A stretch of DNA of 64,000 bases from an uncultured bacterium (GTDB lineage Bacteria; Bacillota; Clostridia; Lachnospirales; Lachnospiraceae): NCBI GenBank assembly GCA_947574055.1, contig CANPIC010000010.1, positions 1 to 64,000 on the forward strand, given 5' to 3'. The notes beneath the pieces were generated by a model. It did no database searches. It saw nothing but the letters and a program-made list of their open reading frames with translations, and had not been told where the DNA came from. Shown piece after piece: positions 55,325 through 63,848 of the stretch (positions are counted from its first letter, which is position 1; the number at the start of each line of letters is the position of its first letter). The translations under genes and the position numbers were made by a program.

Positions 55325-56107
55325 TTAGTCAATGATTGTCTTCCCGATCATCCCTTTGGTTCGCTGGCGTATTTCACCACCGGAAACCAGACGGGTATAC
55401 AAGCGGGCCAGGCTCTGGTACATCTGCAGATTGCTCTGCGGGCTGTCCATGCCGCGCTCTCTGGCTGATACATAATTGCGGATCAGTTCCGACGAGATAA
55501 CAGGGCTGTTCAGGCACAGCGCCGCAAAGGATAAATCCAGGGGCTCAGACTGCGGAGAATGTAACACACCCTTTCCATAAAGGCGCAGAATAAACGGCGA
55601 CAGGGTACTGCCACCCTCACAGGCAAAGCGCACATGGACAGGATTCAGGGTATTAAATCCCGTCACCAGATCATTAAAGTCCTTATAATCGGCATAAGTC
55701 CGCAGTCTCGCCCCCTGCTCTAACAGAAAACGGCCCAGTTCATACTCCCCTGCTCCCGGCATTTTCACCGGTTCCAGTGACAGACCATAGCGCTGTGTCC
55801 GAAAATCCGGTGTAGCACTGTCTCCCAGTTTGCGCAGCAGGATCTGTGCCATCTGGCCCTGTAATGTATATTCCAGTCTGGCCTCCTCCTGCATACAGAA
55901 AAAGGAAGCGCCACATTTCAAAATACCCGGACCCACCCAGATCTCTCTTCCCTGTCCCCGAATCTGAAATCCTGCCACGATACCATCTCCATATGTCCGG
56001 AAAAGGAGGGCAAAAAAGTCCGGCGCATAATCCCGTATGATATCCAGCGCATCCTTTTTCAAAATACGCCCCTCTTCAAACAAAGGATAGAACTGTTTTA
56101 TTTCCAT
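55325..56107 (-). CDS. Unrecognised spike-operon protein
   Basis: A 260-residue protein that I do not recognise with certainty. The first 90 residues (FYPLFEEGRILKKDALD, then IWVGPGILKCGASFFCM) follow a beta-rich pattern with a central V-G-P-G-x-x-x-x-G turn, reminiscent of N-terminal shells of phage/type VI baseplate proteins, but this is weak. The C-terminal part has helices and SARERGMDSPQSNLQMYQSLARLYTRL. It is 14 bases after the Hsp70-like gene and thus coupled to it. The start at 56107 follows GGAGG; alternatives lie 3 to 30 bases upstream. Confidence 0.6.
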   Translation of the reverse strand: MEIKQFYPLFEEGRILKKDALDIIRDYAPDFFALLFRTYGDGIVAGFQIRGQGREIWVGPGILKCGASFFCMQEEARLEYTLQGQMAQILLRKLGDSATPDFRTQRYGLSLEPVKMPGAGEYELGRFLLEQGARLRTYADYKDFNDLVTGFNTLNPVHVRFACEGGSTLSPFILRLYGKGVLHSPQSEPLDLSFAALCLNSPVISSELIRNYVSARERGMDSPQSNLQMYQSLARLYTRLVSGGEIRQRTKGMIGKTIID

Positions 56108-56121
56108 CATAACCTCCGGCA

Positions 56122-58575
56122 TCAAAACGATCCGCAAAAATAATCCACACTGTCATCATCAAAGAGAAACCTGCTGGCCTGACCCACGAGCAATGTTCCC
56201 TGCTTTCTGGCCGCCGGAAGTACACAAAAGTCCCAGTTTTCCTCCCGGTATACAAACAGACGGATCTCCTCTTCCCCTATCGCATCAAAATCCCCCTGAA
56301 ACTCCGGGAAAGCAGGATATGCCGCAAATAATTCATCGTAGGTCATCCGGGAAAATGTATGAATATCCAGTTCCACCGTCCGCCTGCCCGTCTCATTGCC
56401 CAGTCTGTCACAGATGGTAAAGTCCACTTTTCGGGTAACCCCATGTCTTCTTACGGACCCGAATACCTCCTGCCCCAGGCCTGCCTGCGACACAATCCGT
56501 ATCGTATCCCCTTCATGTGACTCTACTGTCACAATATAGGAAATTTCGGCTTCCTCCTCCGTAATTTCCGGTACGATACGTCCCAGCCGCTCCATGCGAC
56601 TGCGCAGTATGGCGCCTTCCAGCGCACGGAGTTTGAGTCCTTCCCTGTTCCCTTTTTTCAGTCTGGCCCTGCGCCCCACCGTAAATTCCCGCAAGGCATC
56701 ACGAAAGATGGGGAGCTGGCAACTCATCCCCGTAAACTTGATCCGATATCCCATCAAAATCCCATATTCATTACACAAAGGCTCAATAAAGCGTTTGACA
56801 ATCCTGTAGATCTCCGGTGCCATCACCAGTTCCAGTGCATCCCTGTGGACGGAAAAAGTAAGCCGATATTCGATACTGCCTGATTCTGTCATCGCATTGA
56901 CAGCACAAAATTCCGCAAATGCTCCCGGCAGATCAATGGTACTCACCGGATCGCCGGAAAAAAACGCCAATTTTAAATGTTCGGCCAGAAACCACAGTCT
57001 GTAAAAATTCTGACGTTTATACAGACCGGATTCCTCCGCCAGTCCAAACCGGGTGGGAACCACCGCTTCCGCCTGTTCGTACAGTTCTTCAAACCGCTGA
57101 TAGACCTCTCTGGTCCCGCCACACGCATCCACACTGGAATATGGGTCCTGAAAACTCTCTCCGAAAATTTCCTCCCCACATTCCGTTATGGCAAACATCA
57201 CCCGGATTTTCAGATACATAAAGATCAGACAGGTCAGGCGATTACCGCCAAATCCACTGTCTCCGTTCAGATACCGTTCCTTCATCCGCACCTGGTAGGC
57301 CACAGTCGTATTCTCCGCCTCATGTTCACAGGCCACCAGCGAAGCCGAACCTGCACCGCAGTGAAAGGCCAGTTCTGTCACCGCCTCTTCCCCCTCGTAG
57401 TCCGCCCGCTGAATGATTTCCTGATACACACTGTTTACCGACTCTGAACGGGCTCCTTCCACCTCATAATCCGGCAACAGACTGCGCAGCCTTGCCAGAG
57501 CCAGCGCCCCTCTTTTTTCCGGAGTCAGAAAGCAAAGTTTTTTATAATTTTTCCCATGCTCGCCCTTCGCCAGGGAGATAAGATAAGCAAAAAAACGCTG
57601 CAGCAATTCATCTGATGAAATCCTGGCCACATTCCCGTCACCATCACATACATCCAACTGTGTTTCTTCATATAAAAACAGCCGCAGATTATGAAAAAAA
57701 GTCATCCCACAGCCATAACCGTCCCGGCGGATCAGCCGCAGCGCCTCATGGCCGAAACAAAGTGCCACCTGTCCGTCGCGGCACCGCTCCACCGCCGCCA
57801 CACTCGGGCAAAGGCGGCTTCCCTCCTGAAACAGCACATCCCGAATCTGATCCGTCCCCTCCTCAGCCGCCGAAGCTGTTGTATGTCCCGCTCCGAAATC
57901 AATCACCAGCGGCTCTCCGGCATCCTCCGGCTGGACAAAGGAAAAAATCGGCAGTTTTGCTTTGGCGGCAACCATTCCCCGCTCCCGGAGCGGATCACAT
58001 TTCTGACTGTTATACGCCCGAATCACCTTCTGACTGGAAACCGCATCGAACAACAATACCGTCAGATCCTGCCTGGTGCCCAGGGGCAGTGTCTGCACTA
58101 TGCGCCCCGGCGAAACAGACATGCGCTCTCCCCGCACCTCAAAGACAACCAGTACTTCTCCCTCCTCATCGGAAAGAGTGCCCACGAAATGATCTCCCGT
58201 AAACCCATGTCGAATCAATACGTCCTCTGCCTCAGACAGGGGCACATCCTTTTTCATCTCTATCTTATAGGGAACTTCCAGTTTCTCCGCGGCCAGTGAC
58301 ACCCTGCGCGACAGATCCTTTATCATTTCCGCAGACTCCGGCGACAGATCGTCTGCCAGATAATCCTCTTCCCTTCCTCTGTACCGAAATAACAGCGCAA
58401 TCAACTCTGCCCGGTCAAGGCGCCTGGGATCTATACCTGCAGACCGGGTCATGATCTTCTCACTGACGCAGATATCCCGCAGCATAAAAGTGCCCATATC
58501 CCTCAGTTCATGCAACGTATAACGACGGTTTTCCTGTTCCCTGCCGTTTTTATAAAGCCTGTATCTGTATGACAT
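56122..58575 (-). CDS. Hsp70/actin-fold ATPase-like protein in a spike operon
   Basis: An 817-residue protein. About 230 N-terminal residues form a domain I do not recognise (YRYRLYKNGREQ start). From about 240 there is an Hsp70/actin-like nucleotide fold: phosphate-1 motif PLVIDFGAGHTTASAAEEG, then FGHEALRLIRRDGYG, LISLAKGEHGKNYKKLCFLTPEKRG as connect-like, and FHCGAGSASLVACEHE as phosphate-2, with GYRIKFTGMSCQLPIFRDAL near an adenosine-type motif. A beta-rich tail follows. It may belong to the family labelled DUF5716; that was not checked. In this operon it may act as an assembly chaperone or energy source. The start at 58575 is after the degenerate repeat. Confidence 0.65.
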   Translation of the reverse strand: MSYRYRLYKNGREQENRRYTLHELRDMGTFMLRDICVSEKIMTRSAGIDPRRLDRAELIALLFRYRGREEDYLADDLSPESAEMIKDLSRRVSLAAEKLEVPYKIEMKKDVPLSEAEDVLIRHGFTGDHFVGTLSDEEGEVLVVFEVRGERMSVSPGRIVQTLPLGTRQDLTVLLFDAVSSQKVIRAYNSQKCDPLRERGMVAAKAKLPIFSFVQPEDAGEPLVIDFGAGHTTASAAEEGTDQIRDVLFQEGSRLCPSVAAVERCRDGQVALCFGHEALRLIRRDGYGCGMTFFHNLRLFLYEETQLDVCDGDGNVARISSDELLQRFFAYLISLAKGEHGKNYKKLCFLTPEKRGALALARLRSLLPDYEVEGARSESVNSVYQEIIQRADYEGEEAVTELAFHCGAGSASLVACEHEAENTTVAYQVRMKERYLNGDSGFGGNRLTCLIFMYLKIRVMFAITECGEEIFGESFQDPYSSVDACGGTREVYQRFEELYEQAEAVVPTRFGLAEESGLYKRQNFYRLWFLAEHLKLAFFSGDPVSTIDLPGAFAEFCAVNAMTESGSIEYRLTFSVHRDALELVMAPEIYRIVKRFIEPLCNEYGILMGYRIKFTGMSCQLPIFRDALREFTVGRRARLKKGNREGLKLRALEGAILRSRMERLGRIVPEITEEEAEISYIVTVESHEGDTIRIVSQAGLGQEVFGSVRRHGVTRKVDFTICDRLGNETGRRTVELDIHTFSRMTYDELFAAYPAFPEFQGDFDAIGEEEIRLFVYREENWDFCVLPAARKQGTLLVGQASRFLFDDDSVDYFCGSF

Positions 58576-58580
58576 ATTTT

Positions 58581-58685
58581 TATCCCAGTTCCGCAGAAGC
58601 ACTCCCAGCACCTTACTCCCAAATAAGTCCCCGGCCACCTGCACGGCCGGCAACAGAATCGGCGCTGCCCGCATTTCTGCTGTTA
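58581..58685. repeat. Degenerate copy of the intergenic repeat
   Basis: About 105 bases share the repeat borders (CCCAGTTCCGCAG at one end, TTCTGCTGTTA at the other, AAGTCCCC in the middle) but the 15-bp stem is replaced by another hairpin, CCGGCCAC/GTGCACGGCCGG-like. It separates the 224-residue gene from the Hsp70-like gene, again ending just before the start codon. Confidence 0.5.
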
Positions 58686-59357
58686 AAATAATACAAAGTT
58701 ACCCAGCGGCGTTTCCCCACATTCTATGATACCTGGCGGGACATCCCAGAAGATGCGACAGGTTCGGCCCGCCTGTAAAAAGATACTCCGCATGGCATTC
58801 ACCCTTCTTTCGTCTGACGGCGAAGGCGTATGATTCACAATCAGTACTACGCTGCCCCCTTCCCGCACGTTGACCCAGGCATTTTCATACAGGCTGCGCA
58901 TCATATCACAGAAACAACGTTCCTGGTTCCCGGTCCGGCACAGCCTCAGATAATAATAAGCAATGCTGCGAATCTCTTCCGCCGTAAAATCTGACAGCGG
59001 CAGTTCCGGACCAAAGGCTCCGGCCAGAATATCCTGCTCCAGGAATCTGACCTGAAACGCATCCCGGTTCATGCCGGAAAAAGAATCTATTTCCCACAGA
59101 TGATGAAGCAAAAGATCACACAAAAACTGTGTCAGCCTGGGTATCCGGCCCGGTTTGATCACCGGATTGAATATGGCCTCATAACTGTAATAAGGGTTGA
59201 CGGCAATCCGGCCTTCCGACGGCCCGTACGGATTGTAAGCGTTTTTTACCGTCGCCTCCCCATAAGGCGAACTGGTATCTGTCACATCAAAAAACAGATC
59301 GTTTTCCCGTATTCCGTTTTCCAGGGCCTCCATCGCGGCCTGCCACAGATGTTTCAT
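58683..59357 (-). CDS. Unrecognised protein, spike operon
   Basis: A 224-residue soluble protein that I do not recognise. It is rich in aromatics early (YNPYGPSEGRIAVNPYYSYEAIFNPV), has a helical middle with DLLLHHLWEIDSF, and ends in a beta-rich stretch RTCRIFWDVPPGIIECGE. There is no signal peptide, membrane segment or known motif. It lies between two conserved-looking partners (31 bases from the 388-residue gene), so it probably works with them. The start at 59357 has a GGGAG about 12 bases upstream. Confidence 0.5.
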   Translation of the reverse strand: MKHLWQAAMEALENGIRENDLFFDVTDTSSPYGEATVKNAYNPYGPSEGRIAVNPYYSYEAIFNPVIKPGRIPRLTQFLCDLLLHHLWEIDSFSGMNRDAFQVRFLEQDILAGAFGPELPLSDFTAEEIRSIAYYYLRLCRTGNQERCFCDMMRSLYENAWVNVREGGSVVLIVNHTPSPSDERRVNAMRSIFLQAGRTCRIFWDVPPGIIECGETPLGNFVLF

Positions 59358-59388
59358 ATGTTTAGTCTCGCTCCCATGTACTGTTTTT

Positions 59389-60555
59389 TTATTCGAGTTG
59401 ACCGGTAATCATAAACTGCGGATAGCAGTTCTGTACTTCCCGTATGAGAAACAATACCTGATCTTCCAGCAAAAAACCATCCTCTATGGCCCGGAACTTC
59501 AGGAGAAATTTTTCCCGGCCTGCGGGGCTGAACTGATACAGGCTGTTTTCCCGGCCGATAGGACCTTCCCCGCCCTCCTCGATCTCCAAAAGTTCCAGGC
59601 CCTCTCCGGCTTCATAGCCGGTGACGATCCGTGCGATCTCTGCCCTGGTACGTGGCCGGAAGACGGCATTGTCCGCCTGCCGGTCGATATGGCGCATCCG
59701 CCTGAAATTCGATGTAATGGGATAATGAGGAATATTGATATCTCTGCGGACCGCGATCCTGTACAGGGAGAATTCTCTCTGCGCCTTTTCCTCGGATATG
59801 ATTTCCAGGCCGTCCTGGCTCATATAGACATGCTTCACAGCCTGTTCCATCCTGACCACATAGCCATCCTGCCAAAACGGCAGTCTGAGTGTGTGTCGAT
59901 AGTTCCATTCGTCGATTGCCGGAACGGGAAAAATGGTACATTTCAGGCTGATGGGTTCCACATTCCACAGCGGGATCAGATCCAGACTGACCGGAATATC
60001 CCCTTCCCGGAAACGGATACTGCGTATAGGTGTCTGTGGCTGGAATGTCTCACAGAACACATCCCCGAATCTGTCCACATAGGGCAGATGAGGGCTCCTC
60101 CAGTAAACGCCGTTATCATAAAAGACATTCTGTAACTCTTCGATTTTTTTCTGAAAACGCCTGCAGGGACGGAGACTGGCAGTGATCTCAAATGTTCCAT
60201 CCTCTGTCTCCACCACCATTTCCTGGCCCGAAGCAAACAGTTCCTCCATCCTGCTCTGGGAACACTGGCAAAAGACAGTGGCGATCCTGCCCTCCACCGG
60301 CTCTTCTTCCGGCAACATGGGAAACAGGAAGTCATTGACAATCGATGCATCCCCTGCCGGCGCCACTGCTCCATACAGGTAAAAGCGCTCTGACACATCT
60401 TTTAATTCCCGGCGAAGGTTCTCTTCCAGTTCCTGCAGGGCGTCCCGGTTATATCGGATAATCTCCTGAAACGCCTTGCTGATATCTCTGTATGCGGAAC
60501 GCTCCACACCGCTGCTGAGAGCCTTCAGCCGTTCATAGATAAAACTCTCATCCAT
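59389..60555 (-). CDS. Unrecognised protein, spike operon
   Basis: A 388-residue soluble protein. A helical head (about 1-60, SSGVERSAYRDISKAFQEIIRYNRDALQE) precedes a long beta-rich body with VFYDNGVYWRSPHLPYVDRFGDVFCE, PVSLDLIPLWNVEPISLKC and HTLRLPFWQDGYVVRM. This layout could be a baseplate or assembly subunit. I have only a weak, unchecked memory that relatives in this group carry the uninformative label normocyte-binding protein. Its start overlaps the PP2C-TPR gene's stop by eight bases, so the two are coupled. Confidence 0.5.
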   Translation of the reverse strand: MDESFIYERLKALSSGVERSAYRDISKAFQEIIRYNRDALQELEENLRRELKDVSERFYLYGAVAPAGDASIVNDFLFPMLPEEEPVEGRIATVFCQCSQSRMEELFASGQEMVVETEDGTFEITASLRPCRRFQKKIEELQNVFYDNGVYWRSPHLPYVDRFGDVFCETFQPQTPIRSIRFREGDIPVSLDLIPLWNVEPISLKCTIFPVPAIDEWNYRHTLRLPFWQDGYVVRMEQAVKHVYMSQDGLEIISEEKAQREFSLYRIAVRRDINIPHYPITSNFRRMRHIDRQADNAVFRPRTRAEIARIVTGYEAGEGLELLEIEEGGEGPIGRENSLYQFSPAGREKFLLKFRAIEDGFLLEDQVLFLIREVQNCYPQFMITGQLE

Positions 60556-62650
60556 CCGTATCCCCTCCGGACTCCGCCGCCTGTTCCCCGGCCTGCAGCT
60601 TCTTCAGCCCCGCCACCATGGCTTCCATCTGCGCAGCCGTTTTATCATCGCCGTATTCTCTGCAAAGCGCGGCAAGTTTCCCATAAGACTCTATGGCCGA
60701 TGCAAAATCCTGATTTGCCGTATCCCGAAGTGCCGTTTCCAGAATCGGTGTCATGGCCTGCTCCAGTGCCACCCGCCCGATCTGATCCAGCGGGCTTCCC
60801 GCTTCCTGCGCTTGCGGCACTGGCTCCTCTGCCTGTACCTGCGGCTCCACAGGCTCTGCCCCCGGCACAGGCGGCAGGGAAGGCTCTGTCTCGTCTGCCG
60901 GCGTCTCCTGTCCCAGGGAAGCAATGATATTCCCGATCTCTTCCGCGCTTTCCTCATCTTCCAGCGCAAGATATGCTTCCTGCACCTTTGTATACAATTC
61001 CAGTGCCGTCTCCGTATCGCCCGCCAGAACAGCCTCAAATGCCGCGGCCTCGTCCGCGTCAATATCCTCCTGCGAGAGATCTCCCGCTGCTCTGGCCTGC
61101 TTTTGCAGAGAAAGAATGATCTGCGTCGTCTCCTCGGCCTTTTCATTCTCCTCCATCTCTATGTAAGCATCCCGTATTTTCGTATATGCTTCCAGCGCCG
61201 CTTCAAAATCGCCTGCTAAAATAGCATCCAGGGCCGCCTGTTTATCCGCATCTATAATCACTTCGTCTCTGGCCCGCGCCCGTTCATCCTTCGCTTCCTG
61301 CGCCGCCTGCCCCTGCACCCGCAGCCTGGCAAGCTGAGCCTCCTTCAGCCATTCCGGATCATCCACAATCCGCAGCATGGCTTCCGCCTTCGCATACAGG
61401 GCACCGGCCGTAGCCAGATCACCCTCTGCTTCCTTCATGGCACCGCTCTGCATATAAGTATCAATTTCCATACCTGTGCTGACCAGCTTCTGCTTTTGCT
61501 CGATCAGGCTGATTAACGGAGCCAGTTCCCCATATTTTTTTGCCAGTTGCAATGCTTTTATATATTCTGCTCTGGCTGTTGTATAATCCCTTGCTTCATA
61601 TGCCGAAACCGCCTGATCCAATATGGTGCTGATATTGATCTTTTCGGAATAAAGCTGCTCTTTTTCCAGGCGCTCCGCATTTTTATCCAGCTTTTTGCTC
61701 TCCTGCGCAGCTTTTTCATACTCCTGCCTTGCCAGCAGACAATTCAGATCGGACATATAGGTATCGCCCGTATCTTCATATACCGCCATTGTACTGCGTA
61801 CTTCCTGCTGCTTACGCTGCCTGATCCGATACCATATGATTACGATGGTCGTCACAATAGCCAGAATCAGCACAATCACCAGGGTCCAGATCAATACCTT
61901 CTTTTTGAAAGCCTTATTTTCTTTGTAAGTCTTTTTAATATCCACGGCGGCGATACAACAGCAGGGAATGGAATCCACACTGCCGCGCAGATACAATTCC
62001 TGCAGATCACCCATAAACTCATCCACCGACTGGATGGATTCATACGCGTCCAGTATCTCCACCCGGTTTACCCGGCCCCAGAGTCCTTCCGTCGCGGCCA
62101 GAAGCAAGTCACCATCCTCCAGCCGTATCTTGCCGGATACGGTAATGCCCGCCCTGCCGCCCAGATAATGATACAAGTTTCCCGTCTCCTGCTTGGGTCC
62201 GGTTCCCTTTTCCGCCGTCTGTCCCTGGACCTGCATCGTCTGGTATACTGTATGGGTAATGCTCTGGTGGTAAATCCCGGCATTGCGCAGTGCAAACAAC
62301 ATCACATTGCCACAGACACCATACCGGAATCTCGTATAATCCGAAACCAGCAGCAGAATACCCGCTTTCAGCCGGATACGTATACTTTGCCTGGTCAGGC
62401 ATTTATGTGCCTTTTTGATACACGCCCGTATCCTTCCCGCCGACAATCCCGGTTTTTGTACAAATGCCTCAATGGCCGCATCTACGGCCAGCTTTGCACT
62501 CTCCTGCCCGCCGTCTCCGTCATACCCTTCCGCCACTGCCATACAATAATAACGGTCCATCTCCACAAAGCCGTAATAGGTCCCGTTCTGGCCGCCCAGT
62601 CCTGCTTCCGATACAAATGTAGTCACGAACTGGCTGTTTAATTTTCTCAT
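60548..62650 (-). CDS. Membrane-anchored PP2C-like pseudophosphatase with TPR-like tail
   Basis: A 700-residue protein. Residues 1-235 are PP2C-like, but the two metal-binding acid motifs read AEGYDG (Glu41 where Asp is usual) and ATEGLWG (Glu instead of Asp), so catalysis is doubtful. About 243-268 is one transmembrane helix (KKKVLIWTLVIVLILAIVTT) with basic residues on both sides. The C-terminal part has TPR-like helical repeats (DYTTARAEYIKALQLAKKYG; DFEAALEAYTKIRDAY; DTETALELYTKVQEAYL; DFASAIESYGKLAALCREYG) and a Pro/Glu linker. The phosphatase domain would lie inside the cell. It is the likely membrane hub of the module. Confidence 0.75.
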   Translation of the reverse strand: MRKLNSQFVTTFVSEAGLGGQNGTYYGFVEMDRYYCMAVAEGYDGDGGQESAKLAVDAAIEAFVQKPGLSAGRIRACIKKAHKCLTRQSIRIRLKAGILLLVSDYTRFRYGVCGNVMLFALRNAGIYHQSITHTVYQTMQVQGQTAEKGTGPKQETGNLYHYLGGRAGITVSGKIRLEDGDLLLAATEGLWGRVNRVEILDAYESIQSVDEFMGDLQELYLRGSVDSIPCCCIAAVDIKKTYKENKAFKKKVLIWTLVIVLILAIVTTIVIIWYRIRQRKQQEVRSTMAVYEDTGDTYMSDLNCLLARQEYEKAAQESKKLDKNAERLEKEQLYSEKINISTILDQAVSAYEARDYTTARAEYIKALQLAKKYGELAPLISLIEQKQKLVSTGMEIDTYMQSGAMKEAEGDLATAGALYAKAEAMLRIVDDPEWLKEAQLARLRVQGQAAQEAKDERARARDEVIIDADKQAALDAILAGDFEAALEAYTKIRDAYIEMEENEKAEETTQIILSLQKQARAAGDLSQEDIDADEAAAFEAVLAGDTETALELYTKVQEAYLALEDEESAEEIGNIIASLGQETPADETEPSLPPVPGAEPVEPQVQAEEPVPQAQEAGSPLDQIGRVALEQAMTPILETALRDTANQDFASAIESYGKLAALCREYGDDKTAAQMEAMVAGLKKLQAGEQAAESGGDTDG

Positions 62651-62764
62651 ATGGCTCCCTCATCTATATAAACGGCAAATCATTGCTGTCCACGTTCCTT
62701 ACGCGGTGATGCCGTTTATCTGCTTTACTGGCAATCTTTCATCGCCACATGTATATCTCGCAAA

Positions 62765-63346
62765 TCACGCCACGATTACAGCCAGGGCGCTTCGCTGATC
62801 CTTCAGATTTCTGCGATTTACCGCTTCAATCATATTTTGTGCTTTTTTGTATGGATGCCCGCTCCCTGAAAGCAGCTTTTCCACATCAATCTCTGATAAC
62901 GCCTGCCAGATACCCGGACTGCAAAGCAGCGTCAGACGCCCCCGCTTCTCGATCTGCCCGGCCCCGTCCTCTGTTATGGTCAGATGTCTGCCGTCATAAT
63001 GTACCAAAGACAGTTCGCCCACACTGCGATATATCAGACCCCCACCTGAGAAACAGGCTGCCAGCACTGACATGCGCGGCATACGCCCCTTATACAGCCG
63101 CTCATGCAGCAACGTCGCCGCACGGGCAAACTGCCGTTCCAGTTCCCTTTCCGCATCCTCCATGGATGCCATCCCCTTCGCAATGCTCTCACATGTCAGG
63201 ATAGCTCCATAAGCCCCTGTTACACTGTCAATGGTGCCATCCGCCAGCACTGCCAGAAAACCGTCCCGCAACTGTTTTGTCATAAAATAGGTATTCTGAT
63301 ATACATAACTGCCTATCGTCTGGGCATTGCCATACCGTCTATTCAT
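62765..63346 (-). CDS. Degenerate PP2C-like regulatory protein
   Basis: A 193-residue soluble protein with a shortened PP2C-like fold: LRDGFLAVLADGTIDSVTGAYGA keeps one Asp-Gly, MSVLAACFSGGGLIYRSVGELSLVHYDGRHL gives the core strands, and TLLCSPGIWQALSE replaces the usual Ser-Asp-Gly. It is probably a binding or sensor protein rather than a full phosphatase. Its start overlaps the FHA gene's stop region by eight bases, so the two are translated together. Confidence 0.65.
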   Translation of the reverse strand: MNRRYGNAQTIGSYVYQNTYFMTKQLRDGFLAVLADGTIDSVTGAYGAILTCESIAKGMASMEDAERELERQFARAATLLHERLYKGRMPRMSVLAACFSGGGLIYRSVGELSLVHYDGRHLTITEDGAGQIEKRGRLTLLCSPGIWQALSEIDVEKLLSGSGHPYKKAQNMIEAVNRRNLKDQRSALAVIVA

Positions 63347-63848
63347 CTTCCTCTTCCCACTCGAAATTAGCACCACACAGCGGAATGAACAGCAGCTTGC
63401 TCTTTCCCAGTTCAATCTGATCAAACGCCTCCAACTGTGTGGGCGCATAGACCGCTTCCCCGTTCAGATAAACCAGCCCCTGCGCATCGCCCGGCAGCAG
63501 AAATGTGCTTCTCTTTTTCGCATCATAAGAAACAATGGCATGGTTCTTATAGGAAATATTGTTATCTCCCAATATCCGAATATCCATCTCCGGACTCCTG
63601 CCGATAAAATTTTTTTCCGCGATCATCCGGTAATCCTTGCCTTTGGACGGTCCTTCGATACAAACCAGCCATCCCACCACGGGATGCATCACTTCCAACT
63701 CTTCCAGATAGGTGGTATCCCTAAGGACACCGTCCACATCTTCCCCCTTTTTTCTGGCTATGTTGACAGCCGTGCTGCAGTAGGGACAGATGGTTCCATA
63801 CCGCTTCTCGCTGAATAAATGTCCGTTTTCACATCTGATCAAACCCAT
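63339..63848 (-). CDS. Zinc-ribbon/FHA-domain protein
   Basis: A 169-residue protein. Residues 1-30 form a zinc ribbon (RCENGHLFSE with CPYCST). Residues about 70-145 form an FHA domain that binds phospho-threonine: FIGRSPEMDIRILG, then ISYKNHAIVSYD and VYLNGEAVY. FHA, PP2C and a Ser/Thr kinase control type VI systems in Pseudomonas (the PpkA-PppA-Fha pathway), but no kinase is visible here. It is the first gene of the array in this window, and the 46 bases upstream contain GACAGGAG. Confidence 0.85.
   Translation of the reverse strand: MGLIRCENGHLFSEKRYGTICPYCSTAVNIARKKGEDVDGVLRDTTYLEELEVMHPVVGWLVCIEGPSKGKDYRMIAEKNFIGRSPEMDIRILGDNNISYKNHAIVSYDAKKRSTFLLPGDAQGLVYLNGEAVYAPTQLEAFDQIELGKSKLLFIPLCGANFEWEEEDE

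Noticed and set aside
55144-55332. 62-codon frame in the repeats
   Set aside because: It is generated by the repeat units themselves and has no ribosome site.
55325-60555. Assigning TssK, TssF or TssG to the 260-, 224- and 388-residue proteins
   Set aside because: Position would fit baseplate proteins, but no diagnostic motif could be seen, so they are left unnamed.
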